Of a DNA stretch of 64,000 nucleotides, positions 24,372-34,700 are shown piece by piece. The stretch's first letter is position 1, and every line of letters begins with the position of its first letter. A model generated the notes under the pieces. That model saw nothing but the letters and a program-made list of their open reading frames with translations, was not told the DNA's origin and made no database searches. The position numbers and the translations under genes are program-made. Origin of the DNA: Arenicola marina (lineage: Eukaryota > Annelida > Polychaeta > Arenicolidae); contig OZ025249.1 in NCBI GenBank assembly GCA_964019135.1, positions 1,054,001 through 1,118,000 on the forward strand, given 5' to 3'.

Positions 24372-25529
24372 CGACACAACCCCTTTGTACACCGACACAA
24401 CCCCTTTGTACACCGACACAACCCCTTCACCACCGACACAACCCCTTCACCGCCGACACAACCCCTTTGTACACCGACACAACCCCTTCACCGCCGACAC
24501 AACCCCTTCACCGCCGACACAACCCCTTCACCGCCGACACAACCCCTTTACCACCGAGACAACCCCTTTACCACCGACACAACCCCTTTACCACCGACAC
24601 AACCCCTTTACCACCGACACAACCCCTTTACCACCGACACAACCCCTTCACCGCCGACACAACCCCTTTACCACCGAGACAACCCCTTTACCACCGACAC
24701 AACCCCTTCACCGCCGACACAACCCCTTTACTACCGACACAACCCCTTTACCACCGACACAACCCCTTTACCACCGACACAACCCCTTTACCACCGACAC
24801 AACCCCTTTACCACCGATACAACCCCTTCACCGCCGACACAACCCCTTCACCGCCGACAGAACCCCTTCACCGCCGACCCAACCCCTTTACCACCGACAC
24901 AACCCCTTCACCGCCGACACAACCCCTTCACCGCCGACACAACCCCTTCACCGCCGACACAACCCCTTCACCGCCGACACAACCCCTTTACCACCGACAC
25001 AACCCCTTCACCGCCGACACAACCCCTTCACCGCCGACACAACCCCTTCACCGCCGACCCACCCCTTTACCACCGACACAACCCCTTCACCGCCGACACA
25101 ACCCCTTCACCGCCGAGACAACCCCTTCACCGCCGACACAACCCCTTCACCGCCGACACAACCCCTTTACCACCGATGCAACCCCGTCACCGCCGACACA
25201 ACCCCTTTACTACCGACACAACCCCTTTACCACCGACACAACCCCTTTACCACCGACACAACCCCTTTACCACCGATACAACCCCTTCACCGCCGACACA
25301 ACCCCTTCACCGCCGACAGAACCCCTACACCGCCGACCCAACCCCTTTACCACCGACACAACCCCTTCACCGCCGACACAACCCCTTCACCGCCGACACA
25401 ACCCCTTCACCGCCGACACAACCCCTTTACCACCGACACAACCCCTTCACCGCCGACACAACCCCTTCACCGCCGACACAACCCCTTTACCACCGACACA
25501 ACCCCTTTACCACCGACACAGCAACCCCG
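24372..25529. repeat. 20-bp minisatellite
   Basis: About 58 copies of CGACACAACCCCTTCACCGC, with CTTTACCAC and TTTGTACAC variants. All three plus-strand frames stay open because the unit lacks stops in every register; the resulting Thr/Pro-rich frames of over 400 codons are not taken as genes. Confidence 0.95.
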
Positions 25530-25551
25530 TGTCTGTACGTCTTTTGGCAGG

Positions 25552-25877
25552 GGTTATTATCGCTAGGGGCGCCATCTAGGGACAGTTACTGCCACTGGGG
25601 GCGCCACCTTGGGACGGTTATGGCCGCTAGGGGCGCCACCTTGGGACGATTACTGCCGCTAAGGGCGCCACCTTGGGACGGTTATGGCCGCTAGGGGCGC
25701 CACATTGGGCCGATTACTGCCGCTAGGGGCGCCACCATGGGACGGTTACTGCCACTAGGGGCGCCACCTTGGGACGGTTACTGCCGCTAGGGGCTCCATA
25801 GTGGGACGGTTACTGCCGCTAGGGGCGCCACCATGGGACGGTTGCTGCCGCTAGGGGCGCCACCTTAGGACGGTTAC
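25552..25877. repeat. 32-bp minisatellite
   Basis: About ten copies of a 32-bp unit (core CTGCCGCTAGGGGCGCCACC). Confidence 0.93.
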
Positions 25878-26292
25878 TTGATCGTTGTCGCCAAGCACAA
25901 CATATTGAAAAACTTGATATTGACATGTCCATACATGTCAAATCCTGTAAGATACCAGTAGTAAACAAATTAGATAGGTGGCAGTAAGCGAGTGTAACTG
26001 TAACGTCTGTATCACAGGGTGTCTGCAGTTATCAGGAGATCCATACATCGCTAGACGGCTGTCGACATCGTTTTGGGTGATACTTGCTGTATCGAGAGGC
26101 ACTTGTAGCCAAGCGGCCTGTACATAATGAAGCGGGTGAAAGATGCTTTAGGTGTGGGTATAGAGTAGAGTATATAGGGTAGGGGTGTTCCAGTGAATAG
26201 AGTGACACCCATGGTTAGCAGAATTCGTTGTTGGTTCTTAGAGATGGATGTGTGAGAGACCACACAGTCTCTAGACCACACAGCGGATCGAT
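25878..26292. other. Unique intergenic segment
   Basis: No exon, RNA gene or mobile element recognised. Confidence 0.6.
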
Positions 26293-26440
26293 AACCCAGC
26301 AGTAGACGCCGTCCTGGCTAGGCCCCCTCAGGCCGTGCGCCGTCCTGGCTAGGCCCCCTCAGGCCGTGCGCCGTCCTGGCTAGGCCCCCTCAGGCCGTGC
26401 GCCGTCCTGGCTAGGCCCCCTCAGGCCGTGCTGCTGGGTT
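26293..26440. repeat. 31-bp x4 array enclosed by a 10-bp inverted repeat
   Basis: Four near-perfect 31-bp copies (26308-26431; core CCGTCCTGGCTAGGCCCCCT) flanked by AACCCAGCAG (26293-26302) and its exact complement CTGCTGGGTT (26431-26440). Confidence 0.85.
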
Positions 26441-27512
26441 GCAAACTTGTCAAATGTATATAGTTGGCTTTTTAAGATGTGTCTGGTTAATTAATATCTT
26501 CGCTGATGAATATATTTGTAAACATTATCGATCCTAGGTTATATAGCTGTCACCGAGTGGTGGTTTACTGATAAATAAATATTGTACTTTTTCACGAGTT
26601 TTTCAACTTTCTTTTGGGACACGATAGGGGCGGTATATTTAGGGCGTTTCAAGCAGTTGAAGTGAGCAGGTGAGCAAAGCTAGCAGACGACTTGGCGCAA
26701 GTGCCCCCAGGCAAGCCCACCTGGGGTCACTTGCGCCAAGCAGACGACCAGCCATTTTGTTAAGCGGAGACGTTCATAGTTTACGAGGCCGGTAGGTGGC
26801 GTTCCGTCTACGGGGGCCACTGTGGACGCGAAGCAGTGAGTGAAAACGGAAACAGTCAGTTGCAGGCTTGCACCATTATGACTAGTAGAACACAGTCCGA
26901 GCGCCCTCTACTGATCGATAAACTCATAAATGTATGGTAATTGAAAGCAACCTACTTACATGCGCCATCTTGTGTTTTTTTTACATTTTAGCGTAAATGA
27001 AGTGTTAGCGTTTAAATAGCCGTTACCTTGTTAGGGTAGATAATTTAATTTATTAAAGACTTGACATAACACATTTCGACCAGTGTTTAGGGGATAATGG
27101 TTTGGTGCCGCTGAAATGTGCTCCGAACTAAAACTATGCTTGAAATGGACCTCGAATATGCATGCATGTTACCCTAAGAGCTCGCTTGCGCTCGCTGGTA
27201 TGTATAGGTGCTGCTTAAACTGAATGCGAGCGTATATATATATTAAATCTGCTATTCCGATACATCGAGATCATTATTCAAAATAAATCCCTCATCGGCT
27301 AGCCATAATTTGGCGGGATGACGTAAACCGAGCACGTGTTTCATGAGAATTGCGAGTCCTTGAAAGGCTTTGGACTTTCACGTGAGTCCATCCAAGTTTA
27401 CTGCGTTAAAAACGTGAAAAAAGCGAGTACTGGGTGCCGACTCGCTGTTTCCACGGGCTTCATTTTTTCACCCGAGTTTCTCACGTGAAAATCAGAAGCT
27501 TCATCTGTTATC
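26441..27512. other. Unique intergenic segment
   Basis: No gene recognised; contains the foldback at 26682-26748. Confidence 0.6.
26682..26748. mobile_element. Tiny foldback insertion with a 10-bp target-site-like duplication
   Basis: Arms cttggcgcaagtgccccca (26691-26709) and its near-complement (26722-26740, one mismatch) enclose a 12-nt loop. AGCAGACGAC occurs directly on both sides (26682-26691 and 26739-26748). The structure suits a miniature foldback/TIR element, or a hairpin made by another event. Confidence 0.5.
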
Positions 27513-28454
27513 TTGTTAAGGTCAAGATCATTGTAGTGGGCCGAAGACATAATCCGGATTTTACATTTTACGTCATTTTCACCCTACGGGTGCGCCGACT
27601 GTCACGGTGCCGGCTGTCACGGCTCCGGCTGCGGCTGTCACGGCTCCGGGTGTCACGGCTCCTGCTCCGGCGCTCACGGCTCCGGAGCCGCGGCTCCTGC
27701 GCCTAGCGCGAGGGCTCACGGAGCGGGTACGATGACGGCCAACTGGGCCAATAGTGTTTTGCGCGACACGGCACTCCATAGCAGGCAAACGCAGGGGGGG
27801 GGGGGGAAGCTATGCCCCGGAGGCCTGCAGTTGATACAGGCAAGGGGCCACCCTCACTCGCAGCCCGGCCCCGCGGCCTAGCGGGATCCATAGCGATGGC
27901 AGACAGGCGGGAAGAAAGCTGACACCGCCCGCCCGAAGGGGTGATGACAGCACGACGAGGGGAGGGGGTGAGTGGGGTGGGGGCGCGAGTCCGGCCCCGC
28001 GTCTCCTGCGGTACCTCCGATGGAAAACACCACAAAACAATACCGGAATTCGAGGAAAGAGTCCATGGAAGGAGGAATCCAGTCGACAAAAAGAGAAGAC
28101 GTGGTCTGTGGGAAGAAAAATGGAGCGGCAGGGCCGTCCGGTGGGTAGTCCAGAAGAAAAAAGGGAAGAGAAAAGTGGTAGCACGTCCGCTTAGCTTAGT
28201 CGGACGCCAACTCAGAAAAGAGGTTGACCGCTAGCGCGCATGCGCTGAGGTGGGGTGACAGCAGCGAGGGGGGAATGTTTTTTCCTTTTTGGAATGTTGG
28301 TAGTATGGCAAGCCAACCATGTTATGGCAAATTGTGCCGGAGGTAAGTATGTTCAGCGCTATGAACCAAGTCAATTGTTAAGGTCAAGATCATTGTAGTG
28401 GGCCGAAGACATAATCCGGATTTTACATTTTACGTCATTTTCACCCTACGGGTG
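27513..28454. repeat. 80-bp perfect direct repeats flanking a GC-rich 782-bp segment
   Basis: 27513-27592 and 28375-28454 are identical over 80 bases (both contain GACATAATCCGGATTTTACA). The enclosed segment starts with imperfect CGGCTGTCACGGCTC repeats, then GC-rich sequence with a 14-G run, with no recognisable protein. It could be a small TRIM-like element (no tRNA-primer site identified), a tandem duplication with later insertion, or an array remnant. Confidence 0.7.
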
Positions 28455-28729
28455 ACGCAATCTAGTTCTATGTATGTGTTATCTAAAGAGACATTACGGT
28501 TGCGCACTTTTACATCAAGCGGATTAAATAACACTTAAGATCCTTTTATATAACCAATTTATTACTGATATGTATGAATTTACTTCAGACGGAGTTAAGA
28601 ACAACTCTTTATTACTGACATGGACACTTGAATTAAGACTATTCCACTTAATTGGATGAAACACGTTTACGAGGAGTCTCCCATCCGTCTGTCGTGGTCG
28701 TGGTACCATCTTCTGGCATACCAGTAGCA
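28455..28729. other. Unique segment before the 35-bp satellite
   Basis: No gene recognised. Contains TTTATT at 28558-28563 and 28608-28613, i.e. AATAAA on the minus strand. Confidence 0.55.
28608..28613 (-). promoter_or_regulatory. Possible minus-strand poly(A) signal beyond the satellite
   Basis: AATAAA on the minus strand, with a second at 28563-28558. The array units lack one, so FAAH transcripts without another signal would need to cross about 20 kb to reach it. Speculative. Confidence 0.15.
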
Positions 28730-31700
28730 CTCCCTGTGGTCAGTCCGTCGTGGGGGAGGGCCATCTCCCTGTGGTCAGTCCGTCGTGGGGGAGGGCCATC
28801 TCCCTGTGGTCAGTCCGTCGTGGGGGAGGGCCATCTCCCTGTGGTCAGTCCGTCGTGGGGGAGGGCCATCTCCCTGTGGTCAGTCCGTCGTGGGGGAGGG
28901 CCATCTCCCTGTGGTCAGTCCGTCGTGGGGGAGGGCCATCTCCCTGTGGTCAGTCTGTGGCGGGGAAGGGCCATCTCCCTGTGGTGAGTCCGTCGTGGGG
29001 GAGGGCCATCTCCCTGTGGTCAGTCTGTGGCGGGGAAGGCCCATCTCCCTGTGGTCAGTCCGTCGTGGGGGAGGGCCATCTCCCTGTGGTGAGTCCGTCG
29101 TGGGGGAGGGCCATCTCCCTGTGGTCAGTCCGTCGTGGGGGAGGGCCATCTCCCTGTGGTGAGTCCGTCGTGGGGGAGGGCCATCTCCCTGTGGTCAGTC
29201 TGTGGCGGGGAAGGGCCATCTCCCTGTGGTCAGTCCGTCGTGGGGGAGGGCCATCTCCCTGTGGTCAGTCTGTGGCGGGGAAGGGCCATCTCCCTGTGGT
29301 CAGTCTGTGGCGGGGAAGGGCCATCTCCCTGTGGTCAGTCTGTGGCGGGGGAGGGCCATCTCCCTGTGGTCAGTCTGTGGCGGGGAAGGGCCATCTCCCT
29401 GTGGTCAGTCTGTGGCGGGGGAGGGCCATCTCCCTGTGGTCAGTCTGTGGCGGGGAAGGGCCATCTCCCTGTGGTCAGTCTGTGGCGGGGAAGGGCCATC
29501 TCCCTGTGGTCAGTCTGTGGCGGGGGAGGGCCATCTCCCTGTGGTGAGTCCGTCGTGGGGGAGGGCCATCTCCCTGTGGTGAGTCCGTCGTGGGGGAGGG
29601 CCATCTCCCTGTGGTCAGTCTGTGGCGGGGAAGGGCCATCTCCCTGTGGTCAGTCCGTCGTGGGGGAGGGCCATCTCCCTGTGGTCAGTCTGTGGCGGGG
29701 AAGGGCCATCTCCCTGTGGTCAGTCTGTGGCGGGGGAGGGCCATCTCCCTGTGGTGAGTCCGTCGTGGGGGAGGGCCATCTCCCTGTGGTCAGTCTGTGG
29801 CGGGGAAGGGCCATCTTCCTGTGGTCAGTCTGTGGCGGGGAAGGGCCATCTCCCTGTGGTCAGTCTGTGGCGGGGAAGGGCCATCTCCCTGTGGTCAGTC
29901 TGTGGCGGGGAAGGGCCATCTTCCTGTGGTCAGTCTGTGGCGGGGAAGGGCCATCTTCCTGTGGTCAGTCTGTGGCGGGGAAGGGCCATCTCCCTGTGGT
30001 CAGTCTGTGGCGGGGAAGGGCCATCTCCCTGTGGTCAGTCTGTGGCGGGGAAGGGCCATCTTCCTGTGGTCAGTCTGTGGCGGGGAAGGGCCATCTCCCT
30101 GTGGTCAGTCTGTGGCGGGGAAGGGCCATCTCCCTGTGGTCAGTCCGTCGTGGGGGAGGGCCATCTCCCTGTGGTGAGTCCGTCGTGGGGGAGGGCCATC
30201 TCCCTGTGGTGAGTCCGTCGTGGGGGAGGGCCATCTCCCTGTGGTCAGTCTGTGGCGGGGAAGGGCCATCTTCCTGTGGTCAGTCTGTGGCGGGGAAGGG
30301 CCATCTCCCTGTGGTCAGTCTGTGGCGGGGAAGGGCCATCTCCCTGTGGTCAGTCTGTGGCGGGGAAGGGCCATCTTCCTGTGGTCAGTCTGTGGCGGGG
30401 AAGGGCCATCTTCCTGTGGTCAGTCTGTGGCGGGGAAGGGCCATCTCCCTGTGGTCAGTCTGTGGCGGGGAAGGGCCATCTCCCTGTGGTCAGTCTGTGG
30501 CGGGGAAGGGCCATCTTCCTGTGGTCAGTCTGTGGCGGGGAAGGGCCATCTCCCTGTGGTCAGTCTGTGGCGGGGAAGGGCCATCTCCCTGTGGTGAGTC
30601 CGTCGTGGGGGAGGGCCATCTCCCTGTGGTCAGTCTGTGGCGGGGAAGGGCCATCTTCCTGTGGTCAGTCTGTGGCGGGGAAGGGCCATCTCCCTGTGGT
30701 CAGTCTGTGGCGGGGAAGGGCCATCTCCCTGTGGTCAGTCCGTCGTGGGGGAGGCCCATCTCCCTGTGGTCAGTCCGTCGTGGGGGAGGGCCATCTCCCT
30801 GTGGTCAGTCCGTCGTGGGGGAGGGCCATCTCCCTGTGGTCAGTCTGTGGCGGGGAAGGGCCATCTCCCTGTGGTCAGTCCGTCATGGGGGAGGGCCATC
30901 TCCCTGTGGTCAGTCTGTGGCGGGGAAGAGCCATCTCCCTGTGGTCAGTCCGTCGTGGGGGAGGCCCATCTCCCTGTGGTCAGTCCGTCGTGGGGGAGGG
31001 CCATCTCCCTGTGGTCAGTCCGTCGTGGGGGAGGGCCATCTCCCTGTGGTCAGTCTGTGGCGGGGAAGGGCCATCTCCCTGTGGTCAGTCCGTCGTGGGG
31101 GAGGGCCATCTCCCTGTGGTCAGTCTGTGGCGGGGAAGGGCCATCTCCCTGTGGTCAGTCTGTGGCGGGGGAGGGCCATCTCCCTCCGGTCAGTCTGTGG
31201 CGGGGAAGGGCCATCTCCCTGTGGTCAGTCTGTGGCGGGGAGGGCCATCTCCATGTGGTCAGTCTGTGGCGGGGAAGGGCCATCTCCCTGTGGTCAGTCT
31301 GTGGCGGGGGAGGGCCATCTCCCTGTGGTCAGTCTGTGGCGGGAAAGGGCCATCTCCCTCCGGTCAGTCTGTGGCGGGGAAGGGCCATCTCCCTGTGGTC
31401 AGTCTGTGGCGGGGAAGGGCCATCTCCCTGTGGTCAGTCTGTGGCGGGGAAGGGCCATCTCCCTGTGGTCAGTCTGTGACGGGGAAGGGCCATCTCCCTG
31501 TGGTCAGTCTGTGGCGGGGAAGGGCCATCTCCCTGTGGTGAGTCCGTCGTGGGGGAGGGCCATCTCCCTGTGGTCAGTCTGTGGCGGGGAAGGGCCATCT
31601 TCCTGTGGTCCGTCTGTGGCGGGGAAGGGCCATCTCCCTGTGGTCAGTCTGTGGCGGGGAAGGGCCATCTCCCTGTGGTCAGTCCGTCGTGGGGGAGGGC

Positions 31701-34700
31701 CATCTCCCTGTGGTCAGTCCGTCGTGGGGGAGGGCCATCTCCCTGTGGTCAGTCCGTCGTGGGGGAGGGCCATCTCCCTGTGGTCAGTCTGTGGCGGGGA
31801 AGGGCCATCTCCCTGTGGTCAGTCCGTCGTGGGGGAGGGCCATCTCCCTGTGGTCAGTCTGTGGCGGGGAAGGGCCATCTCCCTGTGGTCAGTCCGTCGT
31901 GGGGGAGGCCCATCTCCCTGTGGTCAGTCCGTCGTGGGGGAGGGCCATCTCCCTGTGGTCAGTCCGTCGTGGGGGATGGCCATCTCCCTGTGGTCAGTCT
32001 GTGGCGGGGAAGGGCCATCTCCCTGTGGTCAGTCCGTCGTGGGGGAGGGCCATCTCCCTGTGGTCAGTCTGTGGCGGGGAAGGGCCATCTCCCTGTGGTC
32101 AGTCTGTGGCGGGGGAGGGCCATCTCCCTCCGGTCAGTCTGTGGCGGGGAAGGGCCATCTCCCTGTGGTCAGTCTGTGGCGGGGAGGGCCATCTCCATGT
32201 GGTCAGTCTGTGGCGGGGAAGGGCCATCTCCCTGTGGTCAGTCTGTGGCGGGGGAGGGCCATCTCCCTCCGGTCAGTCTGTGGCGGGGAAGGGCCATCTC
32301 CCTGTGGTCAGTCTGTGGCGGGGAAGGGCCATCTCCCTGTGGTCAGTCTGTGGCGGGGAAGGGCCATCTCCCTGTGGTCAGTCTGTGACGGGGAAGGGCC
32401 ATCTCCCTGTGGTCAGTCTGTGGCGGGGAAGGGCCATCTCCCTGTGGTCAGTCTGTGGCGGGGAAGGGCCATCTCCCTCCGGTCAGTCTGTGGCGGGGAA
32501 GGGCCATCTCCCTGTGGTCAGTCTGTGGCGGGGAAGGGCCATCTTCCTGTGGTCAGTCTGTGGCGGGGAAGGGCCATCTCCCTGTGGTCAGTCTGTGGCG
32601 GGGAAGGGCCATCTCCCTGTGGTCAGTCTGTCACGGGGAAGGGCCATCTCCCTGTGGTCAGTCTGTGGCGGGAAAGGGCCATCTCCCTGTGGTCAGTCTG
32701 TGGCGGGGGAGGGCCATCTCCCTGTGATCAGTCTGTGGCGGGGAAGGGCCATCTCCCTGTGGTCAGTCTGTCACGGGGAAGGGCCATCTCCCTGTGGTCA
32801 GTCTGTGGCGGGGAGGGCCATCTCCCTGTGGTCGGTCTGTGGCGGGGAGGGGCCATCTCCCTGTGGTCAGTCTGTGGCGGGGAAGGGCCATCTCCCTGTG
32901 GTCAGTCTGTGGCGGGGAGGGCCATCTCCCTGCGGTCAGTCTGTGGCGGGGAGGGCCATCTCCCTGTGGTCAGTCTGTCACGGGGAAGGGCCATCTCCCT
33001 GTGGTCAGTCTGTGGCGGGGAAGGGCCATCTCCCTCCGGTCAGTCTGTGGCGGGGAAGGGCCATCTCCCTGTGGTCAGTCTGTGGCGGGGAAGGGCCATC
33101 TCCCTGTGGTCAGTCTGTGGCGGGGAAGGGCCATCTCCCTGTGGTCAGTCTGTGGCGGGGAAGGGCCATCTCCCTCCGGTCAGTCTGTGGCGGGGAAGGG
33201 CCATCTCCCTGTGGTCAGTCTGTGGCGGGGAAGGGCCATCTCCCTGTGGTCAGTCTGTGGCGGGGGAGGGCCATCTCCCTGTGGTCAGTCTGTGGCGGGG
33301 AAGGGCCATCTCCCTGTGGTCAGTCTGTGGCGGGGGAGGGCCATCTCCCTGTGGTCAGTCTGTGGCGGGGAAGGGCCATCTCCCTGTGGTCAGTCTGTGG
33401 CGGGGAAGGGCCATCTCCCTGTGGTCAGTCTGTGGCGGGGAAGGGCCATCTCTCTGTGGTCAGTCTGTCAGAGGGAAGGGCCATCTCCCTGTGGTCAGTC
33501 TGTGGCGGGAAAGGGCCATCTCCCTGTGGTCAGTCTGTGGCGGGGAAGGGCCATCTCCCTGTGGTCAGTCTGTGGCGGGGAAGGGCCATCTCCCTGTGGT
33601 CGGTCTGTGGCGGGGAGGGCCATCTCCCTGTGGTCAGTCTGTGGCGGGGAGGGCCATCTCCCTGTGGTCAGTCTGTGGCGGGGAAGGGCCATCTCCCTGT
33701 GGTCAGTCTGTGGCGGGGAGGGCCATCTCCCTGTGGTCAGTCTGTGGCGGGGAAGGGCCATCTCCCTGTGGTCAGTCTGTGGCGGGGAAGGGCCATCTCC
33801 CTCCGGTCAGTCTGTGGCGGGGAAGGGCCATCTCCCTGTGGTCAGTCTGTGGCGGGGAAGGGCCATCTCCCTGTGGTCAGTCTGTGGCGGGGAGGGCCAT
33901 CTCCCTCCGGTCAGTCTGTGGCGGGGAAGGGCCATCTCCCTGTGGTCAGTCTGTGACGGGGAAGGGCCATCTCCCTCCGGTCAGTCTGTGGCGGGGAAGG
34001 GCCATCTCCCTGTGGTCAGTCTGTGGCGGGGAAGGGCCATCTCCCTGTGGTCAGTCTGTGGCGGGGAAGGGCCATCTCCCTGTGGTCAGTCTGTGGCGGG
34101 GAGGGCCATCTCCCTGTGGTCAGTCTGTGGCGGGGAAGGGCCATCTCCCTGTGGTCAGTCTGTGGCGGGGAGGGCCATCTCCCTGTGGTCGGTCTGTCGC
34201 GGGGAGGGCCATCTCCCTGTGGTCAGTCTGTGGCGGGGAGGGCCATCTCCCTGTGGTCAGTTTGTGGCGGGGAGAGCCATCTCCCTGTGGTCAGTCTGTG
34301 GCGGGGAGGGGCCATCTCCCTGTGGTCAGTCTGTGGCGGGGAGGGCCATCTCCCTGTGGTCAGTCTGTGGCGGGGAAGGGCCATCTCCCTGTGGTCAGTC
34401 TGTGGCGGGGAAGGGCCATCTCCCTGTGGTCGGTCTGTGGCGGGGAGTGCCATCTCCCTGTGGTCGGTCTGTGGCGGGGAGGGCCATCTCCCTGTGGTCG
34501 GTCTGTGGCGGGGAGGGCCATCTCCCTGTGGTCGGTCTGTGGCGGGGAGGGCCATCTCCCTGTGGTCAGTCTGTGGCGGGGAGGGCCATCTCCCTGTGGT
34601 CAGTCTGTGGCGGGGAAGGGCCATCTCCCTGTGGTCGGTCTGTGGCGGGGAGGGCCATCTCCCTGTGGTCGGTCTGTGGCGGGGAGGGCCATCTCCCTGT

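Noticed and set aside
24304..25694. Three overlapping Thr/Pro-rich frames over 400 codons
   Set aside because: All three plus frames of the 20-bp array are open together, a property of the unit and not of a gene.
28188..28230. tRNA- or SINE-like A box (TAGCTTAGTCGG)
   Set aside because: No convincing B box, acceptor stem or cloverleaf; the motif sits in a simple hairpin (CGTCCG...CGGACG).
27434..28234. Several frames of 60-130 codons in GC-rich DNA
   Set aside because: They overlap on both strands, have composition-driven Arg/Pro content and match no family I know.
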